Positions 1-6,773 are shown, counted from the first letter of the stretch. The stretch: DNA of 6,930 bases from Candidatus Cloacimonadota bacterium (GCA_011043895.1 DRBZ01000077.1:1-6930), one strand, 5' to 3'. The notes: generated from the sequence alone by a model not told the origin. Made by a program: numbers and translations.

Positions 1-62
1 AATGGCTATTTGAAAATTAGTCTTATTACATGAATATGCTGAGTTTAAAGGTATTTTGGTTT

Positions 63-78
63 TGGCACGGAAATTGTA
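63..78 (+). promoter_or_regulatory. Candidate sigma-54 (-24/-12) promoter
   Basis: The sequence reads TGGCACG, four bases (GAAA), then TTGTA. The RpoN consensus is TGGCACG-N4-TTGCW, so the only mismatch is T for C in the -12 element. The GG (64-65) and GT (76-77) have the right spacing. Transcription would begin about 12 bases downstream, near 88-91, giving a leader of roughly 20 bases that just contains the Shine-Dalgarno site. The position fits very well, but the -12 mismatch lies in a critical base and no activator site is seen. Confidence 0.5.
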
Positions 79-100
79 CTGTCATATCATAAATTACGAA

Positions 101-105
101 AGGAG
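101..105 (+). promoter_or_regulatory. Ribosome binding site (AGGAG) of the large exported protein gene
   Basis: AGGAG lies six bases upstream of the ATG at 112. This is optimal Shine-Dalgarno spacing and fixes the start codon, which is followed directly by a typical signal-peptide coding stretch (MKKII...). Confidence 0.85.
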
Positions 106-111
106 TTTAAG

Positions 112-171
112 ATGAAAAAAATAATAGCGGCAATTATCTTTATTGTGTTATTCACATCATCATTGTTGTCT
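112..171 (+). other. Signal peptide coding region
   Basis: Residues 1-20 have a basic start (M-K-K), an uninterrupted Ile/Ala/Phe/Leu core and a small polar Ser-rich end. Cleavage is probably after Ser-20, before Glu-Thr. The cleavage site is only approximate. No Cys follows, so this is a type I (Sec) signal rather than a lipoprotein signal, as expected for a T9SS cargo. Confidence 0.8.
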
Positions 172-3100
172 GAAACGGTTACAATGCAGGTTTATCCTCA
201 ATATTCTGGTGTAACAAGAAGGTTTGCTTCAATTGATGACGAATATAATTTATCAAATGGTGAAGTTGTTATCGGAGAAACAGGATTTTGGCCAATACTA
301 GACGAAAATAGATCCTTTATTTGTTTTGATGCTTCAGATTTATGGAGTATTCCTTATTCCCCTAATTCAATAATCAATAGTGTAAAATTATCTTGCTACG
401 TTGAGAATGAAGGTGGCTCTAACCATCTTCTAGATATGACATTTCTTGGATATCTAAGCCCCGATGGGTACAGTACAACAACTTTATATAATAATATTGA
501 AAATTCTACAAACATTCTAAATAATTCAACCGCATTACGATCATCCGGATTTAAAACAATAACACTAGATGATAATGTTGACAATTTTATATTAGGAGCA
601 TCTGCAGCAGGTGCTGACTATTTTGTTGTTGGTTTTTTAGAACAAGATGGTAATGATGCTGCTGCTGAGTTAGGGTATATAGGTGATTTTACAGAGATTG
701 AAGTTAATTATACACCAAGGATACCGCATTTGATCTTAAGCCCAACAAGTCATGATTTTGGAACTATACAAGTTAATCAAACAAGCAATTATTTTGAATT
801 TGATCTTGAAAACACCGGTAATTTTCCGGCCGAATATGATATATCAATAACTGGAAGTAATTCGTCTCAATTTGAGTTACATCCAGATTCTCAAAATTTA
901 CATGGACTAGACCCAGGCGCATCATGTGGTGTAAAAGTAAGATTTGCACCTACATCCTCTGGAAACAAAAATGCAACTCTTTCTATAATAGGTAATGATC
1001 AATATGGATTAACAAATGATGTTTACGCAAGTCTTTCAGGGACTGGATATTCTCCTTCACCAAATCTTGTAATATCTCCAACAAACCATAATTATGGAGA
1101 TCAACCGGTAGGAACAACGAGTAGCTATTATACATTTAACTTAGAGAACACGGGCAATGCAACAGCAAATGGAAATATATCATTAACTGGCTCAAATACT
1201 AATCAATTTGAGATACACCCTGATGATTATGGAAGTTTTTCATTGGGAGCGGGGAATACAAAGAATATCCGAGTAAGGTTTAGCCCAACATCAACCGGAA
1301 ATAAATCAGCTACATTATTTGTAGATGGAACAAGTGGAACGAATGACGTGAGTGCGTCATTGTGTGGTACTGGGACGATTGCTCCGACACCAAATCTTGT
1401 ATTAACGCCAACGAGTCATGATTTTGGAGACCAGCAAATAAATACATCAAGCAATTATTATACATTCTCATTAGAAAATACAGGAAATGCAACTGCACAG
1501 GGAGATATATATTTAACGGGCTCTAATACTAATCAATTTGAGATTCATCCCGACGATGATGGAAGTTTTTCGTTAGGTGCAGGCAATACAAAAGATGTCA
1601 GAGTGAGATTCAGCCCTACTTCTACTGGTTCTAAAAGCGCTACACTGTATGTTGATGGCACAGGTAGCACAAACAGTGTATCTGCATCTCTCAGCGGTAA
1701 TGGAACAAGTTCACCCTCACCTAATCTTGAACTAACACCATCAAGCCATAATTTTGGTGATCAGCAGGTAGGTACAACCAGCAACTATTATTGGTTTGAT
1801 CTGGAGAACACAGGTAATGCAACTGCACAGGGCGATATTTATCTTACAGGTTCTAACTCTAATCAATTTGAAATCCATCCTGATGATGATGGAAGTTTTT
1901 CACTGGGAGCAGGAAATACGAAGAATATAAGAGTGAGATTCAGTCCAACTTCTATCGGAATAAAGAATGCAACACTTTTTGTAGATGGAACAGGTGGAAC
2001 CAACGACGTCTCTGCTTCACTCAGTGGAAATGGAACAGATGTTCAAATGACAGTTGATCCTACATCAATCAACGTAACAGTTCCAGCTGGTGGTTTAACG
2101 ACACGCACTATAACTATTACCAATAACGGAACAGCATCATTAGATTGGAGCGCTTATATTTTAAATCAAACGTTCATGAGAAATGAATCACCTCAAAATC
2201 ACTTAATGCCAACAACACTCATTGGTACTGCCCCAAATAATTATCCCGTTGGTCCAAATCCTGTTTCAGAAGAAGGTGTTCCGCAAAATTTACAACCAGC
2301 TTACGGAGTAAATCGGCCGAACTTAACTCTTCCAAAAGGATCAATTGGTTGGGGTATTGAAGCAGTTGATGGATCAGGATGCTGGATTAATACCGACGCG
2401 CCTAGTGTTCTTAACAATGTGTTTACACCATCTTTCGCCACTTACGCAGGTGAATTTGGTCCGGATAATGATACACATATGTATTTCTGTGATAACAATT
2501 CGCTGAATCTAATCTATGTAGATATGGCTACAGGTTCCCCGACAACTATTGGTCCTACAGGTTTACCCGATTTCATGAATGACATGGCTTGTGATAGAAC
2601 AACTGGAACAATGTATGCTTTATACGACAACTCCATCTATACGGTTAATCTTAGCACAGGTGCTTGTACATTAGTTGGAGCGATTGGTAATACTGATGGA
2701 CTTATGATTGCAATTGCTGTAGACGGTAATGGCAACATGTGGGGTCATGATCTTGGTCTTGATGAAATTTGGTCTATTGATAAAACAACTGGCGCTGGAA
2801 CATCTGTTGGTTCTACGGGTTTTGATGCAAACTATGCGCAAAGTATGGGTTGGGATCCGTTAACAGATATCGTATACCTTTCTGCTTTCAATAATTCCAA
2901 CTATTATTATGAACTGAGAACTGTTGACCTTACAACAGGAAATACTGCATTACTCGGTGGTGTGTACTACAAGGAAATTGTAGCATTCTCATTCCCGGGT
3001 GATGTCACAACACCATGGATCACTATCGAGCCTACATCCGGTACAATCGCTCCTAACGGTGGCACTCAAAACATTACCGTAAATTTCGATGCAGGTGATG

Positions 3101-4197
3101 ATCCTATTGGTACTTCTCATACCTGTGATATTATTGTCGAATCACCACAAGTCAATGATCCAATAGATGTTCCGGTTACAATGACAATAAGTGGTGATTA
3201 TAAGATTCTGGTTGTTGACCACGATCTCAGTTTAAACGGAAATTATACCAATTGCTGGCCATACTATGAAACAGCTCTCATTGCTAATGGTTTTGATTAT
3301 ACCTACTATCAAGTAGAAACTGATTTAGTTACTCCAGATCTCGCAACTATGCAGATGTATGATTGTATTATTTGGTTCAGTGGAGAATGCTGGGGTTATT
3401 ATGGTGATGACTGTATGACACCCGAGTCGGAATCAAAAGTTGCAAACTACCTCAATAATGGAGGTTCATTATTCTTCTCGGCACAGGATTATTTATGGGC
3501 ATCATATTCATCCGCAGGTACACTGAATCCAGGTCAATTCCCGTATGATTATCTGGGTCTTGCTTCAGTTAGCCAAGATATGTGGTATATAGAAGATCCT
3601 GATATTATCTCTGTTGATGGCGTAACAGGTTCTTGCGCAGAGGGTTATAATTTTACAGCTTCAGACATATTTACCTCAACCCGAGAAGGTCTTTACATAG
3701 ATGAAATTTCGGGTTTCACTGCTAATGCACAAGGCCTATTTGAGGTTACCTCTCCTTCCCCAGTTGGGATGTGTGCATCTCAAAAGGATACAGGTACATA
3801 TAAATCTATTTTCACAACCCTTGCATGGGCTGCAATTGATAATTCTACAATCGCAATCAATCTTTTGGGTGATATGATTAATTGGTTGATTGGAAATTAC
3901 TCTACAGAAGATCCACCAAGTTCATCTATTTCTATTAGTAATTCTCCTAATCCATTTTCTCATTCTACAATTTTTAACTTCTCATTAAAAAACTCTTCAC
4001 GTGTTACCATTGATATCTATAATCTAAAAGGTCAGTTAGTGAAAAACCTTACTAATGAACAAATGTTAACAGGTATCCATAATGTAACATGGAATGGTAC
4101 AGATAATTCTTATAATGAAGTCCCATCAGGTATATATTTCACAAGAATCATAACAGATGGGGTTGAAAATATTCACAAGGTGATAGTTATCAGATAA
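112..4197 (+). CDS. Exported multidomain protein: choice-of-anchor-D repeats, split BACON-like domain with inserted propeller, GATase-like domain, T9SS type A sorting domain
   Basis: A large surface or secreted protein whose enzymatic function, if any, is unknown. Residues 1-20 are a signal peptide (MKK, then a hydrophobic run) with no lipobox Cys. Residues 21-203 form a beta-rich domain resembling DNRLRE/carbohydrate-binding sandwiches. Four tandem ASH-type (choice-of-anchor D) units start near 205, 317, 427 and 537, each with an (S/N)H(D/N)(F/Y)G, LENTGN and VRF(A/S)PTS pattern. Residues 644-683 and 968-1027 look like the two halves of one BACON-type Ig domain, split by a beta-propeller-like segment (about 744-963) with blade motifs such as VDLTTGN. 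Residues 1030-1263 (ILVVDHD, YDCIIWFSG, LNNGGSLFFSAQD) resemble a flavodoxin-like/GATase-like domain. Residues 1273-1361 contain SPNPF and YNLKGQLV and end in KVIVIR, a T9SS type A sorting domain, implying outer-membrane translocation and cell-surface attachment or release. Adhesion or matrix binding is inference. Confidence 0.9.
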   Translation: MKKIIAAIIFIVLFTSSLLSETVTMQVYPQYSGVTRRFASIDDEYNLSNGEVVIGETGFWPILDENRSFICFDASDLWSIPYSPNSIINSVKLSCYVENEGGSNHLLDMTFLGYLSPDGYSTTTLYNNIENSTNILNNSTALRSSGFKTITLDDNVDNFILGASAAGADYFVVGFLEQDGNDAAAELGYIGDFTEIEVNYTPRIPHLILSPTSHDFGTIQVNQTSNYFEFDLENTGNFPAEYDISITGSNSSQFELHPDSQNLHGLDPGASCGVKVRFAPTSSGNKNATLSIIGNDQYGLTNDVYASLSGTGYSPSPNLVISPTNHNYGDQPVGTTSSYYTFNLENTGNATANGNISLTGSNTNQFEIHPDDYGSFSLGAGNTKNIRVRFSPTSTGNKSATLFVDGTSGTNDVSASLCGTGTIAPTPNLVLTPTSHDFGDQQINTSSNYYTFSLENTGNATAQGDIYLTGSNTNQFEIHPDDDGSFSLGAGNTKDVRVRFSPTSTGSKSATLYVDGTGSTNSVSASLSGNGTSSPSPNLELTPSSHNFGDQQVGTTSNYYWFDLENTGNATAQGDIYLTGSNSNQFEIHPDDDGSFSLGAGNTKNIRVRFSPTSIGIKNATLFVDGTGGTNDVSASLSGNGTDVQMTVDPTSINVTVPAGGLTTRTITITNNGTASLDWSAYILNQTFMRNESPQNHLMPTTLIGTAPNNYPVGPNPVSEEGVPQNLQPAYGVNRPNLTLPKGSIGWGIEAVDGSGCWINTDAPSVLNNVFTPSFATYAGEFGPDNDTHMYFCDNNSLNLIYVDMATGSPTTIGPTGLPDFMNDMACDRTTGTMYALYDNSIYTVNLSTGACTLVGAIGNTDGLMIAIAVDGNGNMWGHDLGLDEIWSIDKTTGAGTSVGSTGFDANYAQSMGWDPLTDIVYLSAFNNSNYYYELRTVDLTTGNTALLGGVYYKEIVAFSFPGDVTTPWITIEPTSGTIAPNGGTQNITVNFDAGDDPIGTSHTCDIIVESPQVNDPIDVPVTMTISGDYKILVVDHDLSLNGNYTNCWPYYETALIANGFDYTYYQVETDLVTPDLATMQMYDCIIWFSGECWGYYGDDCMTPESESKVANYLNNGGSLFFSAQDYLWASYSSAGTLNPGQFPYDYLGLASVSQDMWYIEDPDIISVDGVTGSCAEGYNFTASDIFTSTREGLYIDEISGFTANAQGLFEVTSPSPVGMCASQKDTGTYKSIFTTLAWAAIDNSTIAINLLGDMINWLIGNYSTEDPPSSSISISNSPNPFSHSTIFNFSLKNSSRVTIDIYNLKGQLVKNLTNEQMLTGIHNVTWNGTDNSYNEVPSGIYFTRIITDGVENIHKVIVIR
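724..2037 (+). repeat. Four in-frame tandem repeats of about 330 bp encoding ASH/choice-of-anchor-D units
   Basis: Units begin at 724, 1060, 1390 and 1720. Spacings are 336, 330 and 330 bp. The last unit ends near 2037. Units 2 to 4 are very similar in protein (shared GNTK, VRFSPTS and NQFEIHPDD). By hand count units 3 and 4 differ at about 17 of 106 residues. Unit 1 is more divergent. At DNA level many codons for identical residues differ, so these are not recent exact duplications. Confidence 0.85.
3928..4194 (+). other. T9SS type A C-terminal sorting domain coding region
   Basis: Residues 1273-1361 contain the SPNPF motif (1278-1282), then FSLKNSSRVTIDIYNLKGQLV, a WNGTD motif, a PSGIYF motif and a basic hydrophobic end (KVIVIR). 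This order (NPF, YN-x-x-G, WdGtd, pSGiYf) is the known pattern of the Por/FlgD-like Ig sorting domain recognised by the type IX secretion system. Confidence 0.9.
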
Positions 4198-4231
4198 ATA
4201 ATGGATCTTGTTACTCCTATAATGATCCTAC

Positions 4232-4260
4232 AGCCCGAGAAATTTATTCTCGGGCTTTTG
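4232..4260 (+). terminator. Intrinsic terminator of the large exported protein gene
   Basis: A perfect 10-bp stem (AGCCCGAGAA at 4232-4241 with TTCTCGGGCT at 4247-4256) encloses the 5-base loop ATTTA and is followed by a T-rich run (TTTTGTTT). It starts 35 bases after the stop codon. On the minus strand the stem is not followed by a U-run, so it should act mainly on plus-strand transcription, shielding the convergent arcC operon. Confidence 0.9.
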
Positions 4261-4278
4261 TTTATCAAATCAATGATT

Positions 4279-5241
4279 CTATTTTACAATTATCGTCCCC
4301 GTTTTCCCTTCAAGCGCATCCACAGCATGGTCGAGTGAAGTAATGATCGATTTATCTCCACCTGCTTTCACGAATCTTATTGCTGCCTGCATTTTGGGTC
4401 CCATACTGCCCGCAAGGAAGTGCCCTTCATCAAGATACTTCTCAGCTTCTTCGACAGTGATTTCTCCCAGAGCTTTTTCGTCAGGTTTACCATAATTAAT
4501 ACAGGCATTTTGTACATCCGTTAAAATCAGGAATATATCTGCATCCACAGCTTGTGCAAGTACATTGCCCGCTTTATCTTTATCGATTACTGCTTCGAGA
4601 CCGCTGAAAGTACCATCAGGATTCTTTTTAACGGGTACTCCCCCACCACCAGAAGCAATAATGATCGCTCGCGCTGCAACAAGTGCTCGTATACAATCTG
4701 CCTCGATAATGGTGTGTGGTTCAGGTGAGGGCACCACACGGCGCCAGGTTTTCTCGCCTTGTGGTTTAACCTGTTTGACGACATATCCCTTTGTATCATG
4801 CAATTCTTGAGCAACTTGTTCTGTATAAAAGGGTCCAACCGGCTTTGAAGGATCATCAAAATCAGGATCGTTCTCATCTACAAGCACCTGTGTCACAACT
4901 GTTGTAATGGGAATATCCTTCCCTTTCCTGAGGAAATAATCCCTCAAAATATTCTGGAACATATATCCTATCTGCCCCTGCGCCATAGCTCCGACAACAT
5001 CGAGGGGTTGAGGGGGGACAAGGTTTTTCGCTTCCTCCTGTTGAATAAGCAGGTTACCCGCTTGCGGTCCATTTCCGTGAGTAATTATCAACTTATAGCC
5101 CAATGCATTCATCTTCACGAGCTGATCACACGTGGTTGCAACGTTCTTAAACTGCTCTTCAGCAGTGCCCTTCTCATGGGCTTGTTTTATGGCATTGCCA
5201 CCAAGTGCGATGACAACAAGTTTTCGTGTATCATTTTTCAT
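4279..5241 (-). CDS. arcC: Carbamate kinase
   Basis: Cytoplasmic kinase of the amino-acid kinase superfamily: carbamoyl phosphate + ADP gives carbamate + ATP (the carbamate decays to ammonia and CO2). The 320-residue length is normal. Visible motifs are ALGGNA (12-17), ITHGNGPQAG (53-62), the PSKPVGPFY segment of the family's small subdomain (131-139), IASGGGGVPV (195-204), EAVIDKDKA (216-224) with Lys-221, LTDV (240-243) and the AGSMGPK motif (277-283) with Lys-283. The C-terminal GKTGTIIV is also typical. An upstream in-frame ATG at 5253 would add four residues but has no Shine-Dalgarno. The ATG at 5241 has GGAG six bases upstream, so it is preferred. It is the last gene of the minus-strand operon, 56 bases after the four-helix gene. 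Confidence 0.95.
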   Translation of the reverse strand: MKNDTRKLVVIALGGNAIKQAHEKGTAEEQFKNVATTCDQLVKMNALGYKLIITHGNGPQAGNLLIQQEEAKNLVPPQPLDVVGAMAQGQIGYMFQNILRDYFLRKGKDIPITTVVTQVLVDENDPDFDDPSKPVGPFYTEQVAQELHDTKGYVVKQVKPQGEKTWRRVVPSPEPHTIIEADCIRALVAARAIIIASGGGGVPVKKNPDGTFSGLEAVIDKDKAGNVLAQAVDADIFLILTDVQNACINYGKPDEKALGEITVEEAEKYLDEGHFLAGSMGPKMQAAIRFVKAGGDKSIITSLDHAVDALEGKTGTIIVK

Positions 5242-5247
5242 CAAAAT

Positions 5248-5251
5248 CTCC
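5248..5251 (-). promoter_or_regulatory. Ribosome binding site deciding the arcC start
   Basis: On the minus strand GGAG lies six bases before the ATG at 5241. It overlaps the alternative upstream ATG (ATGGAG), so the first ATG is probably part of the Shine-Dalgarno region rather than the start. Confidence 0.75.
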
Positions 5252-5255
5252 ATAT

Positions 5256-5293
5256 AAGAAAATCGAAACTCGAAATTTGAAATTCGATTTCTT
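5256..5293 (-). repeat. AT-rich imperfect inverted repeat between the four-helix gene and arcC
   Basis: Plus-strand arms AAGAAAATCGAA (5256-5267) and TTCGATTTCTT (5283-5293) are complementary apart from one extra A. The centre holds the near-palindrome TCGAAATTTGA. The element fills most of the 56-base spacer and ends a few bases before the arcC ribosome binding site. It has few GC pairs and no U-run, so it is not a convincing terminator. Confidence 0.6.
5272..5284 (+). repeat. Left copy of a 13-bp inverted repeat flanking the four-helix gene
   Basis: GAAATTTGAAATT here is the exact reverse complement of AATTTCAAATTTC at 5708-5720, on the other side of the four-helix gene. The sequence is low-complexity, so a 13-bp match is suggestive rather than proof of terminal repeats. 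Confidence 0.5.
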
Positions 5294-5297
5294 AGTT

Positions 5298-5672
5298 TTA
5301 TTTCTGTAATTTACTTTTATAGGTTTTGGTTTTTGCTATGAAAGCGTTTAGTTTAGGACCTAATTCATCAATTATTAATTTGTATTTTTCTAATTTCAGA
5401 TCAGTAACTAAACCTCGCCTGACTGCTTTACGCAACCATGCTTTAGTTTCTTCGAAAGAACCTCTTGCATAATAATAAAAGTTCTTTCTATCAGCGGTGC
5501 TATATCTGCCAAATCCCTCAGCGATATTAGCTGCTATACTATCACTCGATCTTATGATCTGATAGCCGATCGTGTTTTTTGCTTTAGTGCTCCATTCATC
5601 GAATTCATACCAGATCATATCTGATAAATCTTCTGCTAAACGATAAACATCGAGTTCATAAACTTGTTTCAT
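5298..5672 (-). CDS. Four-helix bundle protein (S23/23S rRNA intervening-sequence protein family)
   Basis: A small cytoplasmic all-helical protein of 124 residues, a usual length for the family. The signature is at 39-56: IIRSSDSIAANIAEGFGR, which matches the family's R-x-(A/S)-x-SI-x-ANIAEG-x-(G/S)R core. It is followed by an aromatic stretch (F65-Y68), a GS-x-x-E motif (71-74) and KAWLRKA in the third helix. Relatives are encoded in 23S rRNA intervening sequences and as stand-alone genes, and are structurally similar to Avd of diversity-generating retroelements. Their molecular role is unsettled. AAGGA lies six bases before the ATG. The gene interrupts a carbamoyltransferase-carbamate kinase pair and is bordered by AT-rich inverted repeats, suggesting insertion as a cassette. 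No rRNA or reverse transcriptase is nearby. A link to carbamoyl-phosphate metabolism is not supported. Confidence 0.9.
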   Translation of the reverse strand: MKQVYELDVYRLAEDLSDMIWYEFDEWSTKAKNTIGYQIIRSSDSIAANIAEGFGRYSTADRKNFYYYARGSFEETKAWLRKAVRRGLVTDLKLEKYKLIIDELGPKLNAFIAKTKTYKSKLQK

Positions 5673-5702
5673 ATATAATCCTTTTTATTACATATTTGTT
5701 AA

Positions 5703-5730
5703 TTTCTAATTTCAAATTTCAAATTTCAAA
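5703..5730 (+). repeat. Four tandem 7-bp units (TTTCTAA, then TTTCAAA three times)
   Basis: A perfect 28-bp run of four heptamers. It overlaps the end of the carbamoyltransferase gene: its TGA stop (complement of 5726-5728) lies inside the last unit. The run contains the right copy (5708-5720) of the 13-bp inverted repeat flanking the four-helix gene. Confidence 0.8.
5708..5720 (-). repeat. Right copy of the 13-bp inverted repeat flanking the four-helix gene
   Basis: AATTTCAAATTTC on the plus strand is the exact reverse complement of 5272-5284. It lies within the heptamer run, directly downstream of the carbamoyltransferase stop codon. Confidence 0.5.
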
Positions 5731-6763
5731 CCTCTACTTTCATTCCTGCGATCGTCATTGCCATGATCGCTTTTTGGGTGTGAAGCCGGTTCTCGGCAAT
5801 ATCTACAATTATTGAACGAGGTCCGCTGGCGACTTCGTCTGTAACTTCTTTACCCCTGTCAACAGGCATCGGATGAACAAACAGCCCATTATTTGTACGC
5901 TTCATTCGTTCTTCAGTGCAGATCCAGTTCGTGAGTTTGCTTGCCCTTTCGATCTCGGCCTCTTTACCAATTTCATAAAAATCCGGTCCAAACCAATTCC
6001 TGGAATATACGAATTCCACATCGTGGGTGTATGCTTCGTCCGGATCGTGGCAGATCTCAAATTTTCTCCCATTCTTTTCACAGTTTGCTTTTACTTTTTC
6101 AATCTCTTCTTTCGGCAGATCATACCCTTGGGGATATGCAAGACGCACATTCATTCCCATGCGGGAGGTTATCAAAAGATTTTCATGAACAGAACAATAG
6201 GAACGGGAAAGCGCACCATGTGCCCAGGTCATGAGCACTGTTTTTCCTGCCAGATCACCCCTGTGCTCCTGCATTCCCATCACGTCTGAAAGACCTTGGC
6301 ACGGATGATATTTATCATCAGCCATATTTATGATCGGCGCTTTCATCCATCTGGCATATTCACGCAGAAGCGTATCGCCGTCACCGTAATTTTCAACTGA
6401 GGTTTCAAGTATTCTGATACCCATTCCACATGCATATCTATCCAGGACTTGTGCTGCGTCTTCGATAGTTTCTCCAGCTTGCACCTCGACTCCGTGGCTG
6501 GTCTTTCTGAGACGCATTGTTTTGGGTTCAAGGAATTGGGCATGACCACCAAGTTCCGTCGCAGCAGCTTCAAAAGAAATTCTGGTTCGCAGTGAAGGAT
6601 TAAAGAAAAACATCAGAAATGTCCTGTCCTTTAATAATTCAATATATTTTTCTCCAAAACGGTCTGCCTTCATCTCTTTTGCGAGTTTAAGAAGCGCTTC
6701 GATCTGCGGCAATGTAAGTTCCTGGGTACAGATAACATCTTTACCTTTGATATCTATTAACAT
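5726..6763 (-). CDS. Knotted carbamoyltransferase of the N-acetylornithine/ornithine carbamoyltransferase family, substrate unassigned
   Basis: Transfers a carbamoyl group between carbamoyl phosphate and an amino-containing substrate (or the reverse). Of 345 residues, the N-half carries the carbamoyl-phosphate signature FFNPSLRTRISFE (53-65), then GETIEDAAQVLDRY (97-110) and HPCQ (153-156). The C-half carries KTVLMTWA (174-181), a loop whose length matches the knot-forming loop of N-acetylornithine transcarbamylases, TSRMGMNVRLAYPQGYDL (199-216), TNNGLFVHPMP (290-300) and AENRLHTQKAIMA (323-335). The overall pattern, from my memory of the families, is nearest to N-acetylornithine transcarbamylase, with YgeW-like touches (TWA, PQGYDL). 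The HCLP motif, whose Cys is expected in ornithine-type enzymes, reads HPMP here, closer to aspartate transcarbamylase HPLP. AGGAG lies five bases before the ATG. It is the first visible gene of the operon with arcC, so either a biosynthetic or a catabolic carbamoyl-phosphate role is possible. Confidence 0.85.
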   Translation of the reverse strand: MLIDIKGKDVICTQELTLPQIEALLKLAKEMKADRFGEKYIELLKDRTFLMFFFNPSLRTRISFEAAATELGGHAQFLEPKTMRLRKTSHGVEVQAGETIEDAAQVLDRYACGMGIRILETSVENYGDGDTLLREYARWMKAPIINMADDKYHPCQGLSDVMGMQEHRGDLAGKTVLMTWAHGALSRSYCSVHENLLITSRMGMNVRLAYPQGYDLPKEEIEKVKANCEKNGRKFEICHDPDEAYTHDVEFVYSRNWFGPDFYEIGKEAEIERASKLTNWICTEERMKRTNNGLFVHPMPVDRGKEVTDEVASGPRSIIVDIAENRLHTQKAIMAMTIAGMKVEV

Positions 6764-6768
6764 TTTTT

Positions 6769-6773
6769 CTCCT
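6769..6773 (-). promoter_or_regulatory. Ribosome binding site of the carbamoyltransferase gene
   Basis: On the minus strand AGGAG is followed by five A residues and the ATG at 6763. This confirms the start. The site directly abuts the AT-rich hairpin at 6774-6803. Confidence 0.85.

Noticed and set aside
724..2037. CRISPR-like array from the regular 330-bp spacing.
   Set aside because: The period is far too long, the units are in-frame coding repeats, and there are no short identical repeats with unique spacers.
3382..3396. GECWG (residues 1091-1095) in the GATase-like domain, resembling the G-x-C-x-G nucleophile elbow of class I glutamine amidotransferases.
   Set aside because: It follows the YDCIIWFSG strand, which corresponds to the earlier oxyanion-side strand in that fold, not the nucleophile elbow. 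There is no downstream His-x-Glu pattern, so it is probably a coincidence.
4232..4260. The terminator as a bidirectional terminator that also ends the arcC operon.
   Set aside because: On the minus strand the stem is followed by TGTAGGATC, with no U-run, so efficient intrinsic termination from that side is not supported.
4565..4877. Open frames on both strands inside arcC (81 and 96 codons), and similar ones within the carbamoyltransferase gene.
   Set aside because: They overlap strongly conserved genes fully, have low-complexity or Cys/His-rich translations and match no family; they are shadows of the real reading frame.
5298..5672. The four-helix protein as Avd of a diversity-generating retroelement.
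   Set aside because: No reverse transcriptase, template repeat or variable repeat is present in the window, and the sequence core fits the S23/IVP family.
5254..5725. Remnant of a 23S rRNA gene around the four-helix gene.
   Set aside because: The flanks run straight into carbamoyltransferase and arcC coding sequence. No rRNA-like sequence is visible.
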